This document shows positions 1-5,487 of a DNA stretch of 12,387 nt, one piece after another (position 1 is the stretch's first letter; the number at the start of each line of letters is the position of its first letter). The DNA is from Chloroflexota bacterium (lineage in GTDB: Bacteria > Chloroflexota > Anaerolineae > Anaerolineales > UBA11657). Both the position numbers and the translations under genes were made by a program. The stretch lies in the NCBI GenBank assembly GCA_003670425.1, contig QWRL01000054.1:1-12387 (forward strand), written 5' to 3'. Under the pieces are notes generated by a model. It saw only the letters and a program-made list of their open reading frames with translations, did no database searches and had not been told where the DNA came from.

Positions 1-16
1 CGGCCGTCGCCAGCAG

Positions 17-925
17 TTAAGGGGGGCGTCCCGCCCGCGCCGGCCCAGCCCGACCCCGAAGGCCCCGCCTCCCCGCCCCGCTCGCAGTTGAAATTTTGCG
101 GGCTTGCCCCAAGCTGCGCCAAGCGGCAGCATTGAGCCCGGCCTGCCACTCCAAGAATGACTGCTTGAGATGCGTGCCAGCCAGCGCCGCGGTCCGCAGC
201 GCGCGCAGCTCCACCGGCAGCGTTCCGGCAGCAAACATGCGCTCGAGCACAAAGCGATGCTCGCGGCAGATTGCTTCAACGCCAGTGCGGGTTTTGGTGC
301 CCGGCCAGGACCGCACCACAGCCAACTCCGCCTGCATTACCCGCACCTGCCCGGGGCGCAAATGCAAACCCAGCCGCAGCCAGTACTCCCAATCCATCAC
401 ATAATGCAGGGTGGCATCCGGCAGCCCCACAGCCGCAGCAAGGCTGCGCCGCACAAACACGGCCGGCTGCCCGGGAACTCCGCCACTCGTTGTGAGCAGG
501 GTATGCAGATTGAATTCCCGCGCGTACTTTCTGCCGATCACTGTTCCGCGTTCGTCAACCATCCGGCATGCGCCAATCACAACTTGAATTTGGTTATCGC
601 GCTCAAATTCCGCAGCCACCAAAGCCAGCGCACCCGCCACGTAATAGTCATCCGAGTTAAGCCACGCAACCACCTCGCCGCAGGCCTTGCCCCAGCCACG
701 CACGATTGCATCCGTCTGGCCCGCATCCGGCGCACTGCTCCAATCCGCCAGCACATGCGCATACTTCGCAATGATTGCGGCACTGCCATCGGTTGAGCCG
801 CCGTCAAATACAAAGTACTCGATGCGCACGTCCTTCTGCTCCACCACGGAGCGGATAGCTTGCTCCAAATATTGAGCCTGATTGAACGCGGGCGTCACAA
901 TCGTGAACTGCGGTGGCAGGTTCAT
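17..925 (-). CDS. Family 2 glycosyltransferase (GT-A fold)
   Basis: A cytoplasmic or membrane-associated enzyme of 302 aa, expected to transfer a sugar from an NDP-sugar to a growing glycan. Visible GT2 signatures are the N-terminal strand FTIVTPAFNQ (7-16), DGGSTDGS (41-48), the metal/nucleotide site WLNSDD (88-93), and the acceptor-side acidic motif MDWEYWLR (177-184). The frame stays open upstream to 1012. I chose the ATG at 925 because the GT2 fold begins 6 residues later, and because the upstream sequence is a repeat whose second copy carries a frame-breaking 23-nt insertion, so it is not under coding constraint. No good Shine-Dalgarno is visible. The last ~25 residues (from about 278) are an Arg/Gly/Ala/Pro tail encoded by very GC-rich DNA, which may be read-through of old non-coding sequence. 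It is the last glycan gene in the window and is cut off from the others by the copper/tRNA segment. Donor and acceptor are unknown. Confidence 0.9.
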   Translation of the reverse strand: MNLPPQFTIVTPAFNQAQYLEQAIRSVVEQKDVRIEYFVFDGGSTDGSAAIIAKYAHVLADWSSAPDAGQTDAIVRGWGKACGEVVAWLNSDDYYVAGALALVAAEFERDNQIQVVIGACRMVDERGTVIGRKYAREFNLHTLLTTSGGVPGQPAVFVRRSLAAAVGLPDATLHYVMDWEYWLRLGLHLRPGQVRVMQAELAVVRSWPGTKTRTGVEAICREHRFVLERMFAAGTLPVELRALRTAALAGTHLKQSFLEWQAGLNAAAWRSLGQARKISTASGAGRRGLRGRAGPARAGRPP

Positions 926-1018
926 GCGCCAGCCCAACCGCATCGCAACAGCCCGCATTGCAGCGCAATCAACAGAGCACCGCAGCGCCTTGCATAAACG
1001 CGCGGTCCGCACCGTCCT
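917..1018. repeat. Direct repeat, copy 1 (left flank of copper/tRNA cassette)
   Basis: This matches 2060-2184 in the same orientation. The first 64 nt (917-980 against 2060-2123) differ at only two positions. Copy 2 then has 23 extra nt, and the remaining block (981-1018 against 2147-2184) has five differences. The left edge lies a few bases inside the GT2 coding sequence, covering its first three codons. The right edge lies one base before the tRNA. In copy 2 the same element reaches into the stop codon of the membrane-protein gene, so it equals the spacer between the two glycan genes. Confidence 0.9.
957..969. promoter_or_regulatory. Small dyad ATTGC-AGC-GCAAT in repeat copy 1
   Basis: A perfect 5-bp inverted repeat with a 3-nt centre lies about 32 nt upstream of the GT2 start codon. 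It is conserved unchanged in repeat copy 2 at 2100-2112, although nearby positions differ. It could be a small operator or a weak RNA hairpin in the leader. No regulator gene is present to support either reading. Confidence 0.25.
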
Positions 1019-1019
1019 C

Positions 1020-1095
1020 GCCCCCGTAGCTCAGTGGATAGAGAAACGGTTTCCTAAACCGCAGGTCGCATGTTCGATTCATGCCGGGGGCGCCA
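1020..1095 (+). tRNA. tRNA-Arg (anticodon CCU), CCA encoded
   Basis: The 76-nt cloverleaf reads on the plus strand, opposite to every protein gene here. The acceptor stem is GCCCCCG/CGGGGGC with discriminator G and encoded CCA (1093-1095). The D arm is GCTC..GAGA with the conserved GG in the loop. The anticodon loop is TTCCTAA, giving CCT, which reads AGG. The T arm is GCATG-TTCGATT-CATGC. Two pairs look imperfect: G10 against A25, and A27 against C43. These are unusual but leave the core intact. The acceptor begins two bases after the direct repeat ends, so the gene may have arrived with the adjoining low-GC segment. No strong promoter is seen upstream. Confidence 0.93.
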
Positions 1096-1096
1096 T

Positions 1097-1123
1097 TGAA
1101 ATAAGAGTGAAACCGCTATTTCA
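1097..1123. terminator. Hairpin between convergent tRNA and DUF305 gene
   Basis: TGAAATA (1097-1103) is perfectly complementary to TATTTCA (1117-1123), giving a 7-bp stem around a 13-nt loop. It lies directly after the tRNA CCA and downstream of the DUF305 stop codon. A bidirectional terminator would be expected at this position. The stem is AT-rich, and a proper U-run is missing on the plus strand and only loosely present on the minus strand, so termination is uncertain. Confidence 0.3.
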
Positions 1124-1157
1124 TCGGTGCAACCCGAGGTCAAAGACGATTAACGAT

Positions 1158-1733
1158 TTAGCCTGCGAGCGGCTTCAGTGTCTTAATTTCTGCGGACTGG
1201 CCAGAGACAACAGCATTAGCAAGAGCGAGAATTTCGCTGTTCTTGCCGTTTGCAAGTACGTCATTTGCCATCGCGATTGCACCTTCATGGTGCGCGATCA
1301 TGCCCTTGGCCCAAGCCTTGTCGAACTCTGCGCCTTTCAACTGACCAAGTGTGTCTATCTCTTCGAGAGAGAGCATTCCGCCCATCATCGATGAGTGGTC
1401 CATTGAGCCCATCTCCATCGACTTGCCCCAGGTGGTAAGCAGATTTTTCATCTGTGAGATTTCTGGATCTTGCGCTCCCTTGATTTGGGTGGCGAGTGCA
1501 ACGATCGCAGCGCTGGCTCCCGAATTTGGGTCGAGTGCAATGTCGGACATTTCAATTGCTTGCTGATGATGAGGAATCATCGTTTGTGCAAATATCACGT
1601 CTGCATCGTTAAAGTCTGCCGATTCTGGTGTTGAATCGCCCGTGTCCATTGAACCCATGTCATGTGAGCCGCATGCGCCGAACAACAGTGTTGCCGCTGC
1701 TAAAGCAACGGCAGTGAGTGCAAGTTTCTTCAT
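1158..1733 (-). CDS. DUF305 lipoprotein, probable copper-binding
   Basis: A 191-aa exported protein. The N-terminus is a lipoprotein signal: MKK, a hydrophobic run, and the lipobox FGAC with the lipid-bearing Cys at 21. A linker containing HDMGSMD (24-30) follows. The DUF305 helical-bundle core has paired His motifs at MIPHHQQAIEMS (52-63) and GMIAHHEGAIAMA (144-156). A Met/His-rich stretch (106-120, MEMGSMDHSSMMGGM) looks like a soft-metal ligand set. DUF305 proteins commonly occur with copper-resistance genes, and the gene lies 28 nt downstream of the CopZ gene, so the two are probably co-transcribed. A periplasmic or surface copper-binding role is inferred. The start at 1733 is preceded by an AGAGAA stretch and leads straight into the signal peptide; longer in-frame starts would overlap copZ. 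Base composition differs from the flanking glycan genes. Confidence 0.88.
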   Translation of the reverse strand: MKKLALTAVALAAATLLFGACGSHDMGSMDTGDSTPESADFNDADVIFAQTMIPHHQQAIEMSDIALDPNSGASAAIVALATQIKGAQDPEISQMKNLLTTWGKSMEMGSMDHSSMMGGMLSLEEIDTLGQLKGAEFDKAWAKGMIAHHEGAIAMANDVLANGKNSEILALANAVVSGQSAEIKTLKPLAG

Positions 1734-1761
1734 TGTGGTTCTCTGTTCAATTCGTCGGAAA

Positions 1762-1962
1762 TTAGGCGGAGTAACCCGCTGCAACGACCGCATCTCTCAC
1801 TACTTGAATGTCAAGCGAGGAATCAGATTCGATAATGGCAATACCTTCGGTCAGTTTGACATTCACGCTGTGCACTCCAGCAACTTTGGAGATCGCATCA
1901 GTTACGTGTCGCACACAGTGATCGCACGTCATTCCAGAAACTGTTAATTGTGTTTGAACCAT
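1762..1962 (-). CDS. copZ: CopZ-like heavy-metal-associated (HMA) domain chaperone
   Basis: A 66-aa cytosolic protein that is a single HMA domain with a ferredoxin-like fold. It carries the Cu(I)-binding motif GMTCDHC (10-16) and the usual C-terminal end VVAAGY (60-65). Proteins of this size and motif carry Cu(I) to a P-type ATPase or regulator; neither is in the window. It is the first gene of a two-gene unit with the DUF305 lipoprotein. The ATG at 1962 follows GGAG with only 2 nt of spacing. It also lies 6 nt after a TATGAT sequence, so translation could be leaderless. Composition is clearly lower in GC than the glycan genes, in line with transfer. Confidence 0.9.
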   Translation of the reverse strand: MVQTQLTVSGMTCDHCVRHVTDAISKVAGVHSVNVKLTEGIAIIESDSSLDIQVVRDAVVAAGYSA

Positions 1963-1968
1963 GTCTCC

Positions 1969-1974
1969 ATCATA
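1969..1974 (-). promoter_or_regulatory. Possible -10 element for leaderless copZ transcript
   Basis: TATGAT on the minus strand ends 6 nt before the copZ ATG, the spacing expected if transcription starts at or near the start codon. No convincing -35 hexamer lies 16-18 nt upstream. The GGAG within the gap could alternatively be a very close Shine-Dalgarno, so this call is weak. Confidence 0.25.
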
Positions 1975-1992
1975 CTTCCAAATCGCAAACGA

Positions 1993-2064
1993 TTATCCGT
2001 GGCGCTTTTCTAGGGCCTCTGCAACTGCGACGAAGCCACGCATGGTTTCTTGCGACAAACAGGT
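1993..2064 (-). pseudogene. Possible 3' stub of a truncated gene at the cassette edge
   Basis: On the minus strand a frame runs from a TGA in the direct repeat to a TAA at 1993-1995. It encodes LSQETMRGFVAVAEALEKRHG after two junction codons. It reads like the helical C-terminus of a normal protein. It sits 30 nt upstream of copZ, and its sense part begins almost exactly where the repeat ends (2059/2060). This suggests the insertion cut off the rest of the gene. At 23 codons it could also be chance, and I do not recognise the family. Confidence 0.35.
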
Positions 2065-2184
2065 TCATGCGCCAGCCCAACCGCACCGCAACTGCCCGCA
2101 TTGCAGCGCAATCAACAGAGCACATTTATCCGCTTTTACAGAGCACCGCAGCGCCTTGCATAAATGCGTGGCCCGAACCATCCT
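2060..2184. repeat. Direct repeat, copy 2 (right flank of copper/tRNA cassette)
   Basis: Second copy of the 917-1018 element, same orientation. It starts with the GT2 start-codon context (on the minus strand ATGAACCTG, as in GT2) and ends two bases inside the stop codon of the membrane-protein gene. A 23-nt segment (2124-2146) absent from copy 1 ends in ACAGAGCAC, repeating the preceding CAGAGCAC, so it looks like a small local duplication or, in copy 1, a deletion between short repeats. Confidence 0.9.
2100..2112. promoter_or_regulatory. Small dyad ATTGC-AGC-GCAAT in repeat copy 2
   Basis: Identical to the dyad at 957-969. If it was the operator or leader hairpin of the GT2 gene, this copy now has no glycan gene after it. 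Confidence 0.2.
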
Positions 2185-3838
2185 AATCACCGCATCCCAC
2201 AAAATCATAAAGCCGGATTCCAAGGCTGGGCGTGTGCAGCGCAGCATGCAGCCGGCTTCCAAACCCACTGACCGGCAAATCATAACCAGCGCGCTGCAGC
2301 TCAACGCGATCCACACCGCTTTCCAGCAGCCCCGGCACAAACTGGTCCGCCGGATCGTCGAACCTTGCCGCGAGCCGAAGTTCAAGGCCGGGCGGCGGAA
2401 GCGCAGCACCACTCACCATAAAAACCGCATGAGGAAATGCCCGGCATTGCTCAACCACTTGCGGCAAAGCATCAACCCAGGCAACGCGCTGCAGTGTCGG
2501 CACTTCAGCCTGCATAATCTGCAGCTCGTGCGGCCGCGCGTTTGCACTCCAACCAATCAGCTCCCGCGTCTGGTGTTCGCGGATAAATTCACGCAGCGCA
2601 CTGTACGGCCGGACATCGTTATACAGTGGAAGGCTCTTGTAGTAGGCACCTGCTCCGGCCAACGCAAGCAGCGCAACCCCGAATGCGAATGGGCGCACTG
2701 CGCCGCCTGACGCAGCTTTCCAAGCACCACGCAGGCCCAGCCCACACCATACGCAAGCGGCAGGCAGCAGCATAGCCAAAGCCCGCGGCCGCACATCTGC
2801 CCCGGAAAGGCTTGAGGAATATATAAGTGCCAGTGGCACAAACAAGAATGCGGTCCATTGTGCCCACATCAGGAACGAATAACTGCGCCGCCTGATAACA
2901 TAATGTGCGGCAGATAACGCCAGCAGGGCAGCAAACGCCGCACCTTCGTAGAACAGCAAGACGCGCGGGTAATACTGTGCATCCGGCTGTGTTGACTGCG
3001 CCAATTCATTTACCTGCCACAGCAGAGTCTCCCAATAATAAAAGTGAAGTGCACCGCCGCTGCCCGGGGCACGATATATTGACAGCAGCATCGCCAGCCC
3101 GATTGGCGCTGCCAGCCAGGCAAAGAATGCAGCTGCGTCCCGCAACCGCACGGCAGGTGCGCTGCCCGGCCAATTGTGGTTTCCGTTTTTTGCCGCAGCA
3201 CGGAAGAGCACAAGCACCGCCATTCCGATTAAAACGTACAGGCTCAGGTAGTGGTACAGCACCGCAGCAGCCGCTGCGATTGCCGCAGCCACCAGCCAGC
3301 CGCGCCACGCTGACCGATGCCAGAGCGTAAAACACAACCCGGCGCTTGCCAGTGCCAGCATCTGCGCCATCTGCGGCCCGTGCGAACGCGTGTAGAAATT
3401 GAGCGAGAAAGACCCGGCAAGCAGCGCGCATGCCAACCACGCAGCATAAATGTCGCCGCCGGCTGCTTGCGCCCAGCGGCAAACAACTGCCACCAGCACA
3501 GCGCTCATCCATAGTGCCATAATCAGCGGTGCCCATGGATGGGTGCCCAGCAGCAGATACGCCGCCGCCGTAGTCACCGACGACGCCGGCTTTGCGCTCA
3601 TAAAGCTAATGCTGAGAAATGGAAAGGCCGGCTGCAGCAAACCCCAACTTGCATAATTGGAGTCGTCCCAGGTCATAAATGCCTGCTGGAAAATTCCGTG
3701 TGCGCGAACACCAAATCCCAGCCACAGCAACGCAGCCATAAACCACAGGTGCCGCAGGCTTGCAAGGCCGGGCATATCACCCGCCTGATGAACAAACGCC
3801 CGGCGCGCTGCGTCTGCGCTTGGCAGCTCCGGCGTCAC
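2183..3838 (-). CDS. Polytopic membrane protein, GT-C / GT39-like glycosyltransferase
   Basis: A 551-aa integral membrane protein. Hydrophobic segments lie at about 32-48, 90-120, 130-146, 156-172, 180-213, 235-255, 295-315, 325-342, 352-370 and 382-400. A largely soluble C-terminal region of about 150 residues follows. The loop after the first membrane segment contains TWDDSNYASW (56-65), with Asp-Asp (58-59) where GT-C enzymes of the ArnT/PMT type have their catalytic acidic residue. It probably uses a polyprenyl-phosphate sugar donor on the outer face of the inner membrane. The start used is a GTG at 3838 without Shine-Dalgarno; an ATG at 3775 (residue 22), just before the first hydrophobic segment, is a credible alternative. 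The gene ends with TAG exactly at the edge of direct repeat copy 2. It could also be another kind of O-antigen-locus membrane protein, as similarity is judged only from topology and the DD loop. Confidence 0.8.
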   Translation of the reverse strand: MTPELPSADAARRAFVHQAGDMPGLASLRHLWFMAALLWLGFGVRAHGIFQQAFMTWDDSNYASWGLLQPAFPFLSISFMSAKPASSVTTAAAYLLLGTHPWAPLIMALWMSAVLVAVVCRWAQAAGGDIYAAWLACALLAGSFSLNFYTRSHGPQMAQMLALASAGLCFTLWHRSAWRGWLVAAAIAAAAAVLYHYLSLYVLIGMAVLVLFRAAAKNGNHNWPGSAPAVRLRDAAAFFAWLAAPIGLAMLLSIYRAPGSGGALHFYYWETLLWQVNELAQSTQPDAQYYPRVLLFYEGAAFAALLALSAAHYVIRRRSYSFLMWAQWTAFLFVPLALIYSSSLSGADVRPRALAMLLPAACVWCGLGLRGAWKAASGGAVRPFAFGVALLALAGAGAYYKSLPLYNDVRPYSALREFIREHQTRELIGWSANARPHELQIMQAEVPTLQRVAWVDALPQVVEQCRAFPHAVFMVSGAALPPPGLELRLAARFDDPADQFVPGLLESGVDRVELQRAGYDLPVSGFGSRLHAALHTPSLGIRLYDFVGCGD

Positions 3839-3873
3839 CGCAGTGTCAGCAGTACACAGGCGGCTGATCCAAA

Positions 3874-3879
3874 ATTATG
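3874..3879 (-). promoter_or_regulatory. Weak -10 candidate upstream of membrane glycosyltransferase
   Basis: CATAAT on the minus strand lies in an AT-richer patch of the 211-nt spacer, 36 nt before the GTG at 3838. No good -35 is seen at 16-18 nt. It is offered because this spacer is the longest break in the glycan gene string and a separate transcript could start here. Confidence 0.2.
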
Positions 3880-4024
3880 TCTGCGATCAACCAAACGAAT
3901 TCGCACTTTTACAATCCACGCTGCGGGGCCATCCGGCGGTTACAAGTTTGTCTAGAAGCACACGCAGCGCATGCGCTGGCCTGTGGCACGAACGCGGCCC
4001 AACCGCATCCAGCCTGTGGCGCCC

Positions 4025-4042
4025 GCGCGCTGCGCCGCGCGC
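4025..4042. other. GC hairpin downstream of the flavoenzyme gene
   Basis: GCGCGC (4025-4030) and GCGCGC (4037-4042) form a 6-bp stem with a 6-nt loop about 8 nt after the flavoenzyme stop codon. A U-run does not follow on the minus strand, so it is not a standard intrinsic terminator. Low-complexity GC sequence may explain it. Confidence 0.2.
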
Positions 4043-4049
4043 GCAAAAT

Positions 4050-4667
4050 TCAGCCGCCACCCGCGGCGGCAATGCTGTCGGCCAGCTCAATTGCGCGCTC
4101 CATGCACTGGTCACTGTCAATGTACTGATACTCGCCTGTACGGCCCAGCAGCGCCAGGCCCGGCAGCTGCTCCAGATGCGTGCGCACCGCCTCCAGATTT
4201 TCCCGATAGCCAAGATAGCGGATGGGGTAGGCATTCGGCGCCCGCACCAGGAATTTTTTCACCACCTGCGCCGGTTCCAATATGCCATCCTGCACCAGAT
4301 GCGGCATGCTCAACGCCAGCAATTCGTCCGCACTGCTGCGCCAGATGGGGTCGCCGGCATGGCACGAAAACTCAATGGCGAGCATGTTCTCGTCCGGCGG
4401 GCAGAGCGTGGTGCAAAACTTGTTCATCTCTGCCAGCCGGTGGTACGGCCGCCCCAAATAATAAACATAAGAGGTGGCCAGCAGATTTGTTTTGCGGGTC
4501 ACCACATACAACACAATCAACGAGAGATAACCCAGCTTGCCCGCCGCCTGCAGCACGGCCGGCGGCACCGCCGGCGTCAGCATCTGCACCAGCTGCGGCA
4601 CGGGCAGTGTGCACACCACCCCGTCCGCAATTACACCGCGCACCGCGCCAGCTTGCTGCACCGCCAC
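4050..4667 (-). CDS. C-terminal half of interrupted flavoenzyme (possible GTG restart)
   Basis: 205 aa in the same frame as the N-terminal half. A GTG lies 3 nt after the TAG, with a GGTGGA stretch just upstream, so termination followed by reinitiation is possible. The piece contains the hydrophobic VIADGVVCTLPVPQLV segment usual before the substrate domain, the rest of the substrate domain, and the C-terminal FAD signature GRTGEYQYID (175-184). It lacks the N-terminal dinucleotide fold and could only work with the other half. It may equally be untranslated. Confidence 0.4.
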   Translation of the reverse strand: MAVQQAGAVRGVIADGVVCTLPVPQLVQMLTPAVPPAVLQAAGKLGYLSLIVLYVVTRKTNLLATSYVYYLGRPYHRLAEMNKFCTTLCPPDENMLAIEFSCHAGDPIWRSSADELLALSMPHLVQDGILEPAQVVKKFLVRAPNAYPIRYLGYRENLEAVRTHLEQLPGLALLGRTGEYQYIDSDQCMERAIELADSIAAAGGG

Positions 4668-4670
4668 ACT

Positions 4671-5444
4671 CTAGCGTCCACCCGGCAGGCGCTCCACCCC
4701 CGCCACCCGCGCACCCACATGCACTACACCGCCATGCGTGCGCACGCGTTCCGCAACGCCCTCGGCCAGCATGCCGTAGCCGCGCACGGGGTAGCGCAGC
4801 GGCAGCACCAGCTCGCGCTCAATCAGCGACTGCACGTTGCCCTTTACGCCGCGCATGAAGAGCAGCTTGAGGCTCTTCATAAAATTAAGGCGCGTGCTGG
4901 CGGGCAGCACATCCGGCGCCAGCTGCGCGCACGGCAGCTTCCAAAAGTTTTCCGTGTAGGGCTTGAAAAAGATATTGGTGAGGTGCGTGCCAAACTGCCG
5001 GCCCGACCACTCGCCAAAGTCCGGGGCCGGGCGCTGCCTGCCCGCCAGCTTGCGGCCAAGCTGCAGCACTTGCGCGTACGCAAATGAGAGCACCGACCGC
5101 AGCGCATCCAGTGGCGGGAAGTTGAACAATACGTTGCGCGCGCTGAGCGGATAGTCCAGGAAGCGGCCGCGCACGTACAGCTGCGCACTGCGCTTGAACT
5201 TGATCACCGAGTCGCGCAGCAGGTCATCAACGCGCGCCACAATCTCCGGCTTTTGCGTGATGAAAAAGTGCGGCCCGAAGTCCAGGCAGTACCGGCCGTC
5301 TTCCGGGCGCACGGTGCCGGCCAGTCCGCCCACAATCTCATCGGCCTCAAACACTTCGGCGCGCACGCCCAGCTCGCGCAAGCGCCACGCCACCGTAAGG
5401 CCGGAGATGCCGCCGCCAATCACCACAATCAACCGGTCGCTCAT
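4671..5444 (-). CDS. N-terminal half of interrupted flavoenzyme
   Basis: 257 aa ending at the TAG. It contains the Rossmann FAD motif GGGISGLTVAWRL (10-22), the acidic ribose-binding residue in VFEADEIVGG (31-40), LDFGPHFF (54-61) and the FFKPYTENFWKLP segment (159-171) typical of this flavoenzyme group. The ATG at 5444 has a GGAG six nt upstream, one of the few clear ribosome sites in the window. Alone it lacks the C-terminal part of the FAD site. Confidence 0.6.
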   Translation of the reverse strand: MSDRLIVVIGGGISGLTVAWRLRELGVRAEVFEADEIVGGLAGTVRPEDGRYCLDFGPHFFITQKPEIVARVDDLLRDSVIKFKRSAQLYVRGRFLDYPLSARNVLFNFPPLDALRSVLSFAYAQVLQLGRKLAGRQRPAPDFGEWSGRQFGTHLTNIFFKPYTENFWKLPCAQLAPDVLPASTRLNFMKSLKLLFMRGVKGNVQSLIERELVLPLRYPVRGYGMLAEGVAERVRTHGGVVHVGARVAGVERLPGGR

Positions 5445-5450
5445 GCACAA

Positions 5451-5454
5451 CTCC
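5451..5454 (-). promoter_or_regulatory. Ribosome binding site of the flavoenzyme gene
   Basis: GGAG on the minus strand with 6 nt before the ATG at 5444. It decides this start over the ATG at 5459 and over longer frames that overlap the SDR gene. Confidence 0.65.
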
Positions 5455-5487
5455 GGCATCCGCGGGCTGCGCTGCGAGTGCACACCG

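Larger units (their letters stand above)
1019..2059. mobile_element. Putative inserted copper/tRNA cassette flanked by direct repeats
   Basis: The segment between the two direct repeats contains tRNA-Arg(CCU), a DUF305 lipoprotein gene, a copZ-like gene and an apparent 3' gene stub. Its composition is lower in GC (29/60 at 1201-1260; 25/60 at 1801-1860) than the glycan genes (39/60 at 7501-7560). Its functions (copper handling, tRNA) do not fit glycan synthesis. It separates two glycan genes that would otherwise lie about 114 nt apart. No integrase, transposase or terminal inverted repeats are visible. The right end carries no tRNA 3' fragment, so it is not a textbook tRNA-targeted integrative island. 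The insertion is inferred from the repeats and composition. Confidence 0.6.
4050..5444 (-). pseudogene. FAD-dependent oxidoreductase / UDP-galactopyranose-mutase-like enzyme interrupted by in-frame TAG
   Basis: One reading frame of 464 codons encodes a complete flavoenzyme of the amine oxidase / protoporphyrinogen oxidase / UDP-galactopyranose mutase superfamily, except for a TAG at 4671-4673 (codon 258). Both FAD-binding ends are present: VVIGGGISGL near the N-terminus and GRTGEYQYID near the C-terminus. The frame does not shift across the stop, and the sequence on both sides reads as one domain, so a single substitution (for example CAG to TAG) explains it. TAG ends three neighbouring genes here (2183, 6454, 7418), which argues against genome-wide amber recoding. 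The gene follows the third SDR gene after 43 nt. Possible roles are ring contraction of a hexose to a furanose or oxidation of a sugar or lipid intermediate. Whether it is dead, split into two chains or a sequence error cannot be told from here. Confidence 0.8.

Noticed and set aside
1020..2059. Classical tRNA-targeted genomic island
   Set aside because: No integrase is present and no copy of the tRNA 3' end occurs near the right boundary; the duplicated sequence is the adjoining spacer instead.
917..2184. Simple chimeric assembly joining two organisms
   Set aside because: A chimera would not explain matching host spacer on both sides in the same orientation. The copies also differ at several positions and by 23 nt. 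Not excluded without reads, so listed only as a test.
4025..4042. Intrinsic terminator after the flavoenzyme gene
   Set aside because: The GC stem is there but no U-run follows on the minus strand; kept only as a low-confidence hairpin.
4671..4673. Genome-wide recoding of TAG as a sense codon
   Set aside because: TAG properly ends the membrane-protein gene and the first two SDR genes, so it acts as a stop in this genome.
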